Shown piece after piece: positions 23,477 through 30,921 of a DNA stretch of 32,646 nt (its first letter is position 1; each line of letters begins with the position of its first letter). Where the stretch lies: the NCBI GenBank assembly GCA_017617395.1, contig JAFZWG010000023.1:1-32646 (forward strand), written 5' to 3'. The notes beneath the pieces are model-generated. The model was not told the DNA's origin. It ran no database searches and saw only the letters and a list, made by a program, of their open reading frames with translations. The translations under genes and the position numbers were made by a program. Origin of the DNA: Lachnospiraceae bacterium. GTDB lineage: Bacteria; Bacillota; Clostridia; Lachnospirales; Lachnospiraceae.

Positions 23477-24382
23477 TCAATCGGCCGTTCTGCTTAAGAA
23501 GAACGACTCAAGGCTCTCGTTGTTGACCGCAATCCGGCTGACCAGAACGCCCGCCGCATTCAGCTCGCGGTTGATGTGCGCCACCTCGTCGAGGTGCTCC
23601 ATAATGTTGATCGTCTCCTTGTCAACCACCTTGTAGTTGGTGATTCCGAGGCCGTCGAGCACCGTGCTCGCAAGCTCCGGCCGATCCACAACCGCCTCGA
23701 TACGGAGGCTGCATTTTTCGGAGAGCTCCTCGGCCGTCAGCTGCTCCACCAGCCGGCCCTTGCTCATGATTCCGTAGTGCGTCGCCACCTTCGAAAGCTC
23801 CTCCAGAATGTGACTGGAGATCAAAATGGTGATTCCTTTTTCCTTGCTGACCTTCGTGAGCATATCGCGGATCTCCACGATGCCCTCGGGGTCCAGTCCG
23901 TTGATCGGCTCGTCGAGAACCAGAAGATCCGGCTCACCGACCATCGCCAGCGCGATTCCGAGTCTCTGTCTCATACCGAGCGAAAAATGCTTTGCCTTCT
24001 TCTTGCCAACATCCGCCAGCCCGACGAGCGCAAGAAGATTGTTGATGTAATCGTCGCCCTTGATGCCGTAGTAGAGGCATTTGGCTTTCAAATTCTCATA
24101 TGCGGTCATGTTTCCGAACAACCCCGGATCCTCGATCAGGCTGCTCACGCGCCCTCTAACGTTCGCCAGGTCTGCGCCGCTCTTGCCGAACAATGTGAAA
24201 CTTCCGCTTGTCGGGGCCGACAGACCGCCGATCATCTTCAAAGTCGTTGTCTTGCCTGCGCCGTTCTTGCCGATCAGTCCGTAGATGGCCCCTCGCTCGA
24301 CCTTCAGGTCGATGCCGTCCACCGCAGCCTGTTTGCCGTAAACCTTCCGCAAATCATGGGTCTGCAGAATAATTTCGCTCAT
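23477..24382 (-). CDS. ABC transporter ATP-binding protein (BcrA-like)
   Basis: This 301-residue ATPase has Walker A GKNGAGKTT, signature FSLGMRQRLG, Walker B LLVLDEPINGLDP and switch His in LISSHILEEL, plus a C-terminal extension of about 80 residues typical of bacitracin/lantibiotic self-protection ATPases. GGAGG stands close before ATG 24382. It opens an operon with the permease and the histidine kinase. Regulation is suggested by tandem 11-bp repeats next to a poor -35 region upstream. Peptide-antibiotic resistance is the family's common role; the actual substrate here is unknown. Confidence 0.92.
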   Translation of the reverse strand: MSEIILQTHDLRKVYGKQAAVDGIDLKVERGAIYGLIGKNGAGKTTTLKMIGGLSAPTSGSFTLFGKSGADLANVRGRVSSLIEDPGLFGNMTAYENLKAKCLYYGIKGDDYINNLLALVGLADVGKKKAKHFSLGMRQRLGIALAMVGEPDLLVLDEPINGLDPEGIVEIRDMLTKVSKEKGITILISSHILEELSKVATHYGIMSKGRLVEQLTAEELSEKCSLRIEAVVDRPELASTVLDGLGITNYKVVDKETINIMEHLDEVAHINRELNAAGVLVSRIAVNNESLESFFLSRTAD

Positions 24383-24450
24383 CTGATTTTTCCTCCCTTT
24401 GTTTGAGTAGAACGAATTGTTTGAAGCCGTTCGCTTCGGTTTATGGCTTT

Positions 24451-24504
24451 ATCATAATCGCCACAGTTCAAGACATCGCTAAGCAAAAGTAAAGAAAAAG
24501 TAAA
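24451..24504 (-). promoter_or_regulatory. Candidate activator-dependent promoter with tandem 11-bp repeats
   Basis: On the plus strand GCAAAAGTAAA (24483-24493) and GAAAAAGTAAA (24494-24504) are head-to-tail repeats with 11-bp period, a spacing common for OmpR-type response regulators. On the minus strand they lie just upstream of where the -35 of a TATGAT -10 (24451-24456) should be; that -35 (GCGATG) is poor, as expected for an activated promoter. The regulator is not encoded nearby. Confidence 0.45.
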
Positions 24505-24611
24505 ATGCATTTGCCGCGAATCTTTACTCTTTCACCCCCACAGTATACCACGGATCGTGCGGCAAACCAACCTCCATTCGCGCGTGCGCGCGAGGGCGCA
24601 ATTAAGAAGCG

Positions 24612-24644
24612 AAAAAGAGGAGCCCTCCGTCACCGGAGAGCTCC
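24612..24644 (-). terminator. Rho-independent terminator of the zinc-ribbon membrane protein gene
   Basis: An 11-bp stem (24619-24629 with 24634-24644, one G-U pair) closes a 4-nt loop and is followed on the minus strand by TCTTTTTC. It lies 23 nt after the stop at 24667 and separates this gene from the BcrA-like operon. Confidence 0.85.
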
Positions 24645-24666
24645 CGCTGTGCAACACTACAGGCAT

Positions 24667-25353
24667 TTAAGCTTTAAACAATTTGATGGTCTTGCGAAGC
24701 AGAACCAAATCACGCAGCCAACAAAACGTATACAGTGCGAGTGCCGTAAGGGCCAGGCTCCAGCACACCGTCGTTCTGCTCTGAAACGCGATCGCAACGA
24801 AATACAGGACAGCCGCGATAATGGCCATGATGATCTCGCTCGAGAAAACTCCGCTCCACTTCGAGTACAGCTTCGGAGACTTTTCGACGGACAGTTTCGC
24901 AAAGCCTTCACAGGTATGGTAAAACGTTGCGAATAAGAATTTGCCGAGAACCATATTGGACGCGGCCTCGTAAAAGCTTTTTTGGTACGGCCCGAGCCCC
25001 TTAAGGACGAAGTACTGAAGTATGACCAACGCGATTGCCGGCACAACGGCAACCCAGGCAATCGTGCGCCAGATGCCCGCTTCCGTAGTAGCCCACAAAA
25101 TCGTACAGGACAAAAACACCACCAGCACCACATACTTGCACACATCCCACCAGAAGAATCTGGTCATCGGCTTGACAGCCTCGCGGTACGCTGCATCATG
25201 CTCCTCCGGGCTGATGACACCGTTCATCGCGTCACGCAATGCATCGTAGCTCTCCTGCTCCGCCGTTTCCGCGGCTGATCCTGCGACCGTTCCGCACGAA
25301 GGACACACCTTCGCATTGTCCGGAATGATCTCCCCACATTTTTCGCACATCAT
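24667..25353 (-). CDS. Zinc-ribbon multi-pass membrane protein, 228 aa
   Basis: The N-terminus is a classic zinc ribbon, C3-x2-C6 ... C17-x2-C20 (MCEKCGEIIPDNAKVCPSCG), followed by an acidic linker and four hydrophobic segments in two pairs (YVVLVVFLSCTILWAT, VAVVPAIALVILQYFVL, IIMAIIAAVLYFVAIAF, LALTALALYTFCWL). Between the pairs lies a soluble loop of about 60 residues. The function of such zinc-ribbon membrane proteins is unknown. ATG 25353 has GGGGGG 7 nt upstream. It is a single-gene unit with its own near-consensus promoter (25395-25423) and a strong terminator. The promoter is flanked by near-identical 15-bp repeats, so it may be controlled by a repressor. Confidence 0.75.
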   Translation of the reverse strand: MMCEKCGEIIPDNAKVCPSCGTVAGSAAETAEQESYDALRDAMNGVISPEEHDAAYREAVKPMTRFFWWDVCKYVVLVVFLSCTILWATTEAGIWRTIAWVAVVPAIALVILQYFVLKGLGPYQKSFYEAASNMVLGKFLFATFYHTCEGFAKLSVEKSPKLYSKWSGVFSSEIIMAIIAAVLYFVAIAFQSRTTVCWSLALTALALYTFCWLRDLVLLRKTIKLFKA

Positions 25354-25369
25354 AATTACACCCCCCATG

Positions 25370-25384
25370 TATTAACTGATGTTA
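25370..25384. repeat. Operator-like repeat, downstream copy
   Basis: The minus strand reads TAACATCAGTTAATA, matching 13 of 15 positions of TAATATCAGTAAATA at 25427-25441. The inner TAAC-N4-GTTA is palindromic. It lies between the -10 element and the start codon of the 228-aa gene. Confidence 0.45.
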
Positions 25385-25394
25385 TATTGGAGCT

Positions 25395-25423
25395 ATTATA
25401 CACGATAAATATCAAAAAGTCAA
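25395..25423 (-). promoter_or_regulatory. Sigma-A promoter of the 228-aa membrane protein gene
   Basis: The minus strand has TTGACT (25418-25423), 17 nt, then TATAAT (25395-25400), one mismatch from consensus. The leader to ATG 25353 is about 35 nt and includes one operator-like repeat. Confidence 0.85.
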
Positions 25424-25426
25424 TAT

Positions 25427-25441
25427 TATTTACTGATATTA
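25427..25441. repeat. Operator-like repeat, upstream copy
   Basis: The minus strand reads TAATATCAGTAAATA, 3 bp upstream of the -35 element. Centre-to-centre distance to the other copy is 57 bp, so the two bracket the promoter. Confidence 0.45.
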
Positions 25442-25511
25442 CGACAAAATCTTCGCGAAAACGCAGCTTTGGAGGTCTTTGAACTTTTTCAGAAAAAATA
25501 TGTAAATATGC

Positions 25512-25540
25512 TTGACATTTGCGGAATTGTAATTTACAAT
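25512..25540 (+). promoter_or_regulatory. Sigma-A promoter of the lipoprotein gene
   Basis: TTGACA (25512-25517), 17 nt, then TACAAT (25535-25540). Transcription would start near 25547, giving a leader of about 80 nt before ATG 25626. The promoter is divergent from that of the zinc-ribbon membrane protein gene. Confidence 0.8.
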
Positions 25541-25625
25541 AATGCACATAAAGCCGGAATTGCTAATAAGTATGCAAGAAGAGCCGTGCAATTGCGGAAA
25601 ACTATTAAGAAAAGAGGAAACAAAC

Positions 25626-27071
25626 ATGAAGAAATCAAAATGGTTGTGGATGCTTCTCGTAGTTTTGCTCGCGCTGTGCCTGACAGCGTGCGATGATGAG
25701 GACGACGATGACGAGTCCGACAAGAAGTCTCCGACGGAGGCGGTACAGGACGTAACGCCGACGGAGACTGTTGCGACTCCGACCGACGCAGCAGACGTAA
25801 CGCCAACCGGTGAAGTTACGATCGCACCGTCCGAGGCGCCCGCCAAGGAATTCATCTGGACGATCGACGAAAGCCTCGTTGCTGCGGATTACCTTCCGGC
25901 CTTCACCTCCGAAGAACTCACCGACTGTGAAGGCACAAGCTTCACCCGCCGGACCATCAAGGTCTGCGAGCCGAGAGCGGACGTGATCGCCGCGATGAAA
26001 AATGACACCTGGGTCAAGAGCCTCGGCCCTCTCACGGACTACTACTCCGAAGAGTGCAACAAGCGTCACGATGTCAGCTCGTGGAGACTCGTGTACCGGG
26101 AAGGCCTCCTCGTTGCGGCACCGTTTGAAAAGGGCAGCGACGGTCTGATCCTGCACACGCCGTTCGATCTCCGCTATGAGCACGACTACGCGAATTTTAC
26201 GGCTGAAAATGCTGCGAAAGTCACCTTCGAGGAAGTGGACATCAAAGACCCCGACGTGATAGCCAACATCGAGCGCATCGTCAAGGCCGTCTACGGCGAA
26301 GAAATCGGTAATTTCCTTCTCCGCGCGAAGAACTCCGAGGAGAACTACAATGCGGAAAAGCCTTATGAAATGCGCTACGACATCGTCGTGGGCGATATGA
26401 TATACCATTTCCAGAGATCCTTCGTCAGTGTGGATCAGCCCCTCTCCTGGGCAGCCTTCGCCTTCAGCGTTGAACCTACGCTCGCCGGCTACGAATACGT
26501 GTATTACGATGAGGGATACGACTATAAGGTTACCGATTTCGGATGCCTTCCGAACGAAGTGCTTGCGGGCGACATCGGCGGAGACAACATTCTCGATCTG
26601 GACACATTTGCCGACAAGCTGTTGACCGACCGCGACAAGGAGATCGATGCCGGCCTTCAGTATTTCACCGTGAGCCGCTACCTCTGCGAGGACGGCCGCA
26701 CGCACCATTCCATGTCCTACGAACTCGACGAATTCAAGCTTGAGTACACCGTCGGAACCGCGGGCGGCAATACCGACTACGCCAGCACGGTTGAACTGAA
26801 GCTCCGGACGCAGGCGTTCCCGAAGGCCGATGAGGCCGGCAACATCAGCGCGGAGCTGATCGCGGAGACGAACCGTCGCTTCGAGGTACTGTTCGGTTTC
26901 AACCCCGAGATCACGCTCGATCAGCTCAAGCAGATAAACGGCACGAATGAGTACTGGAACGGCAGCCTTACGTTCAAATATACGGTTCTCGGCAAGGAGA
27001 AGAGCGACTCCTTCCGCATTCAGTTCGACGGCAAGACCAAGTCCGAGAACTACGGTCACATCGCCACGTAA
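25626..27071 (+). CDS. Secreted lipoprotein of unknown function, 481 aa
   Basis: A lysine-rich start, a hydrophobic stretch and the lipobox LTAC (about 18-21) predict a lipoprotein anchored outside the membrane. After the Cys comes an acidic run (DDEDDDDESDKK) and a Thr/Pro-rich spacer with repeated (D/E)VTPT(G/E) units (to about residue 75), then a folded domain of about 400 residues with alternating strands and aromatic residues. I do not recognise that domain. ATG 25626 has GAGGA 7 nt upstream and gives the clean signal peptide, whereas the 28 codons of open frame before it do not. The long antisense frame over this gene lacks such features. It is a single gene with its own promoter and a shared terminator. 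Confidence 0.85.
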   Translation: MKKSKWLWMLLVVLLALCLTACDDEDDDDESDKKSPTEAVQDVTPTETVATPTDAADVTPTGEVTIAPSEAPAKEFIWTIDESLVAADYLPAFTSEELTDCEGTSFTRRTIKVCEPRADVIAAMKNDTWVKSLGPLTDYYSEECNKRHDVSSWRLVYREGLLVAAPFEKGSDGLILHTPFDLRYEHDYANFTAENAAKVTFEEVDIKDPDVIANIERIVKAVYGEEIGNFLLRAKNSEENYNAEKPYEMRYDIVVGDMIYHFQRSFVSVDQPLSWAAFAFSVEPTLAGYEYVYYDEGYDYKVTDFGCLPNEVLAGDIGGDNILDLDTFADKLLTDRDKEIDAGLQYFTVSRYLCEDGRTHHSMSYELDEFKLEYTVGTAGGNTDYASTVELKLRTQAFPKADEAGNISAELIAETNRRFEVLFGFNPEITLDQLKQINGTNEYWNGSLTFKYTVLGKEKSDSFRIQFDGKTKSENYGHIAT

Positions 27072-27126
27072 TGAATATCAATATAGCGTGACTCTGCGCG
27101 AAGAGGAAAAAGAGACCCCCAAACGA

Positions 27127-27169
27127 AACAGCACCCTTGCTGCCGGCACACGGCGGTAAGGGTGTTGTT
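27127..27169. terminator. Bidirectional terminator between lipoprotein and XRE-TPR genes
   Basis: AACAGCACCCTT (27127-27138) pairs with AAGGGTGTTGTT (27158-27169) with one G-U, and an inner CTGCCG/CGGCGG stem extends it. T-rich sequence (CGTTGTTGTCG) follows on the plus strand and GTTTGGGGG on the minus strand, so it is best for the plus-strand lipoprotein gene. Confidence 0.7.
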
Positions 27170-27202
27170 CGTTGTTGTCGTAAAATGCATTTGTCGTCCG
27201 CG

Positions 27203-28315
27203 CTACGCTTCCGGCTCCGCAATTCCTGCCTCCGCGGCCTCGTCCGGACTCTCCGCGATCGATTCCCACAGCTTCGTGAACCCCGGGTCCTTGAGATACC
27301 GGATCGCCTCGTCCACGGTCTCCCGCGCGGAATCGCCGAGCGTATCGTGAGTCAGAAGCGGCCCGTTGACTTCGACGATCAGTTCCGCCAGACCGTAGTT
27401 CGGCGTGGCATCAAAGCGGTGAACGTACTCTGCGGCCTTTGCAAGGGTCTTGCAGGCCTCCTCATGCTTCCCGGTCTTTTCGCACGTGTACGCAAGCAGC
27501 GCATATGCCACGGCGCTCAGTTTGTCCGTAAAATCAGCCCAGTCCTCCCCGCGGTGAATTCCCTTGATCAGGTCTCTGCCGATAATCATCAGCTTCTGCG
27601 CGTCGCTGTATTTTCCTTCGCGGCATAAAATGATCGCCTCGCCCATGAACGAATTCACAAGGCAGAACAAGCCGCGCACCAGCCCCTCGACAAGGTAAAC
27701 CTTCGCCTCCTCGACCCGGTCCGTCTGCGTCGCCAAGATGATGCCGATCGAGTCGGAGTTCATGCCGTTCGGGTTGTGCTTTGTCATAATCTCGAGGGCC
27801 TTGTCCGGCTCGTGCAGCATCTCGTGGATCATCGCCATGTCCCCAAGGATGGTGTCTTCGCTGGTCCTCGGGTCGGTGTTCTGGCTGATCAACAGCCTCG
27901 CCTGCTCCAAAAGCTCCAGCGCCCTGCGCGAGTTCTCCTCGTTGCCGTTTCCGACGCCGTAGAAGCTGTAGACCGCAGCGCAGCACCGAATCGCCTCAAA
28001 ATCGTTCGGGAACTTCTTTCGGATCTTCTCCGCCTCCGCGAGCGCCTTCGGGTCCCGCGTGCGGATCAGATCGTTCAACCGGCTCATCGCCGCCTCGAGG
28101 CGGTTGTCCCTGCTCTTATATCCGAGCAGCACGTCCACGGAGGTGTCGAAGAAATCCGCCATCTCCATAATCAGACTGATGTCCGGCACCGACATGCCCG
28201 ACTCCCATTTGTACACCGCGCCGGTCGTAACGCCCAGAACCTCAGCCAGCTGCTCCTGTGTGAGTCTTCGCTCCTTGCGAAGTTTCCTCACATTTTCCGC
28301 CAAAGTGATCTCCAT
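27203..28315 (-). CDS. XRE-family transcriptional regulator with TPR-like C-terminal domain
   Basis: The 370-residue protein begins with a helix-turn-helix of the XRE type (ENVRKLRKERRLTQEQLAEVLGVTTGAVYKWESG, about 7-42), followed by about 300 helical residues with tetratricopeptide-like repeats (for example EENSRRALELLEQARLL and HEEACKTLAKAAEYVHRF). This layout resembles RRNPP-type regulators, in which the repeat domain binds a signal peptide, though no peptide gene was found nearby. ATG 28315 is chosen from the family start; its ribosome binding site is poor, since AAGGAG lies 17 nt upstream, inside the 10-bp palindrome GGAGCGCTCC (a possible autoregulatory site). The gene lies 95 nt after the ABC exporter on the same strand and may control it. 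Confidence 0.85.
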   Translation of the reverse strand: MEITLAENVRKLRKERRLTQEQLAEVLGVTTGAVYKWESGMSVPDISLIMEMADFFDTSVDVLLGYKSRDNRLEAAMSRLNDLIRTRDPKALAEAEKIRKKFPNDFEAIRCCAAVYSFYGVGNGNEENSRRALELLEQARLLISQNTDPRTSEDTILGDMAMIHEMLHEPDKALEIMTKHNPNGMNSDSIGIILATQTDRVEEAKVYLVEGLVRGLFCLVNSFMGEAIILCREGKYSDAQKLMIIGRDLIKGIHRGEDWADFTDKLSAVAYALLAYTCEKTGKHEEACKTLAKAAEYVHRFDATPNYGLAELIVEVNGPLLTHDTLGDSARETVDEAIRYLKDPGFTKLWESIAESPDEAAEAGIAEPEA

Positions 28316-28410
28316 CGTCGTTCGCAGGAGCGCTCCTTCGCAGCGGCCCCGCTTCCTCCTTCCCGTGACAGCCCGTGTATCCCTCAAGCGGCAGTTCCGC
28401 GCCGCCTATG

Positions 28411-30129
28411 CTACTGTGAAACCGTGAATAATGCATGGAAATATCCCTTGTTCGCCATCAGTTCGTCGAAGGTTCCGAACTCTTCCGCACGGCCGTCCTT
28501 CAACACCAGGATACCGTCGTAGCGCTGCAAAATGCCCTCCTCAAGCGAGTGTGTCACGACGATTCGCGTGATCCCCTCGAGGTCCAGAATATCGTTGGAA
28601 ACCTGCCATGCCGTCTGCGCGTCCAGCGCCGCCGTCGCCTCGTCGGCCAGCAGCACCGACGACTTGCGAAGCAGGCTTCTCGCGATCGAGATTCGCTGCT
28701 TCTCGCCGCCCGATAGACCGCTTCCGTTCTCGCCGCAGAGAGTGTTCTCGCCGCGCTTGCCGATCAACTCGTCCAGATGCGCGTGGCTGATCGCCACATC
28801 AAGCTCCTCCTTCGGAAAATCCCGGAACATCGTCACGTTGTCTCTTATCGACGCATTGAAGACGAAGACGTTTTGCTGGATGACCGAGACGCACTCGTAC
28901 AACGACTCCGGCCTGATATCGCGAATCTCCGTGCCGTCCATGCGAATCTCGCCGCCGTAGTTTGCGCTGGCGGACATCAGAAGGTTCAGTAGTGTGGACT
29001 TGCCGCTGCCGCTCGCACCCACGATCGCGTATGCCTTGCCGGCTTCGAACGAGGCATTGATGCCGTGCAGGATCTCCTTCTCCTCGTCGTAGCCGAAGCG
29101 CACGTCGCGGAGAGTGATTGCATTTTCCAAAGAAGTGAGTGTCTCGGTGCCGCCCGCCTCGCTGTTTGCCTCCAAGGCATCCGACAACTTTTTGATCAGC
29201 CCGAGCGACGCCTTGCAGCCCGCGAGCAGACCGGGCAGCTCGGAGATCGGCTGAATCATGAAGTTCATCAGGTTTACAAACATCATGACCGTACCGGTGG
29301 TGAGGTCGCGGCCGCTCAGGATTAAGTACGTGCCGGCCACGAAGACGCCGAGCTGTGCGAGCATGCCGGCAAATGCACCGATCATGCCGACCACGGTCTT
29401 GATGCGCTCTCTTGAGAATTTGGAGTCCTCGAGCTCGCGGTTTCTCGCCGCGAACAGCCTGTAGATCTCGCGCTCCGCCTGGAAGCTTTTGATTACGGAG
29501 AAGCCGCCGAGGCAGTCCGTGAGGATCGCCGTGAAGCTTCCGTTTTTGTCCGACACGGTCTTCTCGGCCGGGACCATTTTACTTCCGGTCAGGATCGACG
29601 CGATCAACGGAAGCAGCGTGACGCCCACCGCAACCGCCGTCAACAACGGCGAATACCACAGCATGAGCGTGATCGACCCGAAGAACATGACCGACATCGT
29701 GAACAGCGACAAAAGCTTCGTGAGGTAGTTCGTCTCGATGCTCGCCGCGTCGTTCGTGAGCGCCGAGAGGTATGTCGCGGTGCTCTCGTCGCGGAACGTC
29801 GAGATGCCCTTGTCCATCAGCCGCTCAAACGCATAATCGCGGTACTGCCGCATCGCCCGCCGCAGAAAGCGCGGTCTGGTCGCGTAGTCGAGCATAAACG
29901 AAAGAAACATCAACCCCATGAAAATCGCGATCAAAATGAGGTCTGTCCGGAACGACATCGCGCCCGGCTCCTTCGCCGCGGTGTCGATCAACTCCTTGAG
30001 GATCCACGAGACGATCAATCCCCCGAATCCCGAGAACAGCGCCGAGAACGCCGCCAGTCCGAACACCGTCCTGTTTTTGTGAAAAAATCTCCCGCACAGC
30101 TGCTTGTACAATGATTTTTCTCTTGCCAT
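28411..30129 (-). CDS. ABC exporter half-transporter (permease fused to ATPase)
   Basis: The 572-residue protein has six membrane helices (about 20-300) and a C-terminal ATPase with Walker A GASGSGKST, signature LSGGEKQR and Walker B VLLADEATAALD. The switch His lies in VVTHSLEEG. It differs clearly from the exporter at 12,834. No partner half is adjacent, so it probably forms a homodimer. ATG 30129 has GGGGGAA 8 nt upstream. A promoter with a perfect TATAAT lies about 100 nt upstream, within a terminator-like hairpin. The XRE-TPR regulator follows in the same direction, so the exporter may be regulated by it or may export its signal (inference). Confidence 0.92.
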   Translation of the reverse strand: MAREKSLYKQLCGRFFHKNRTVFGLAAFSALFSGFGGLIVSWILKELIDTAAKEPGAMSFRTDLILIAIFMGLMFLSFMLDYATRPRFLRRAMRQYRDYAFERLMDKGISTFRDESTATYLSALTNDAASIETNYLTKLLSLFTMSVMFFGSITLMLWYSPLLTAVAVGVTLLPLIASILTGSKMVPAEKTVSDKNGSFTAILTDCLGGFSVIKSFQAEREIYRLFAARNRELEDSKFSRERIKTVVGMIGAFAGMLAQLGVFVAGTYLILSGRDLTTGTVMMFVNLMNFMIQPISELPGLLAGCKASLGLIKKLSDALEANSEAGGTETLTSLENAITLRDVRFGYDEEKEILHGINASFEAGKAYAIVGASGSGKSTLLNLLMSASANYGGEIRMDGTEIRDIRPESLYECVSVIQQNVFVFNASIRDNVTMFRDFPKEELDVAISHAHLDELIGKRGENTLCGENGSGLSGGEKQRISIARSLLRKSSVLLADEATAALDAQTAWQVSNDILDLEGITRIVVTHSLEEGILQRYDGILVLKDGRAEEFGTFDELMANKGYFHALFTVSQ

Positions 30130-30232
30130 TGGTAATTCCCCCTTCGGATCATCCCGCTTTTCGTTCTGAGCTCATTGTACCGCTTCTCCCCGGGGAAATC
30201 CACTCACTGTTAGTACAAGCAGGATATAGAAT

Positions 30233-30262
30233 ATTATACTGCCGGTATGGGTTTTCGGTCAA
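30233..30262 (-). promoter_or_regulatory. Promoter of the ABC exporter / XRE-TPR unit
   Basis: The minus strand has TTGACC (30257-30262), 18 nt, then TATAAT (30233-30238). It overlaps the stem and loop of the hairpin at 30238-30294, with the -10 element directly at the stem foot. Confidence 0.7.
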
Positions 30263-30300
30263 TACGGAAAATGACACGAGCCCATGCCGGCAGTTTTTTT
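30238..30300. terminator. Large terminator-like hairpin overlapping a promoter
   Basis: ACTGCCGGTATGGG (30238-30251) pairs with CCCATGCCGGCAGT (30281-30294) with one G-U over 14 bp. On the plus strand the stem runs straight into T7 (30294-30300); on the minus strand TATAATATTC follows. It can end the GNAT transcript on the minus strand and block plus-strand transcription. The rest of 30130-30362 shows no ORF. Confidence 0.7.
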
Positions 30301-30362
30301 GTTGTATTCGGTTGTCTTTCGCGCTGTATTCAGGTCATTTTTCGGGTCGGATCGCCCGCACA

Positions 30363-30908
30363 TTACCGGGCCTGCTTTTTGGCCTCGTACTCGTCCCTGG
30401 TCATCTCCAGCTCAATGACCTTCCACTTCTCCCCGTCAATCTCGACTTCCTTGTCGTGTGTGCTCGTCGAGGCGCGGAACCCTACCGACGTGTAGCAGCG
30501 GTACGCCTTCGGATTGTTCTCGTACACACCGAGAGTCACGGACTGCACGCCGAGCACCTCAAACGCATACAACAGCCCGAGCGAGAGCATTTCTCTGCCG
30601 TAGCCGCGGCCGCGCTTCGCGTCGTCCACCACAACCCAGCCGAACCGCAGCATCGTGTTGTCCCCGTGCAGGTAGCGCATGATGAAATGCCCGACCGGCC
30701 CGTCCTCGTCAAATGCCACCACCGGGTAGAAATTGTCCGGCTCCTCGCAGCCGCCGTTCTTCGCAATATACTTGTCGTTTAAGCTCTCCTCCGTGAGCGG
30801 GTATTCGCCGCAATACTGTCCGCCCCAGCGGAAGAACACATCCCGGTCGGCAAGCCACGAAACAATCTTCGCGGCGTCGCAGGGTTTGTAAGGTCGTAAA
30901 CGTAACAT
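30363..30908 (-). CDS. GNAT-family N-acetyltransferase (RimJ/RimL-like)
   Basis: The 181 residues show the GNAT fold: N-terminal LRLRPYKPCDAAKIVSWL, central strand GHFIMRYL, acetyl-CoA motif A VVVDDAKRGRGYGREML (pyrophosphate loop RGRGYG) and the C-terminal NPKAYRCYTSVGF motif B. The family acetylates ribosomal protein N-termini, antibiotics or metabolites; the acceptor is unknown. ATG 30908 has GGAGGAG 6-7 nt upstream. It follows the C-GCAxxG-C-C gene after 13 nt and is followed by a large hairpin, so the two form a short operon. Confidence 0.9.
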   Translation of the reverse strand: MLRLRPYKPCDAAKIVSWLADRDVFFRWGGQYCGEYPLTEESLNDKYIAKNGGCEEPDNFYPVVAFDEDGPVGHFIMRYLHGDNTMLRFGWVVVDDAKRGRGYGREMLSLGLLYAFEVLGVQSVTLGVYENNPKAYRCYTSVGFRASTSTHDKEVEIDGEKWKVIELEMTRDEYEAKKQAR

Positions 30909-30921
30909 TTTCAGCTCCTCC

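Noticed and set aside
25635-27059. 474-codon minus-strand frame opposite the lipoprotein gene
   Set aside because: No ribosome binding site or signal; the plus frame has a promoter, a ribosome binding site, a signal peptide and a lipobox.
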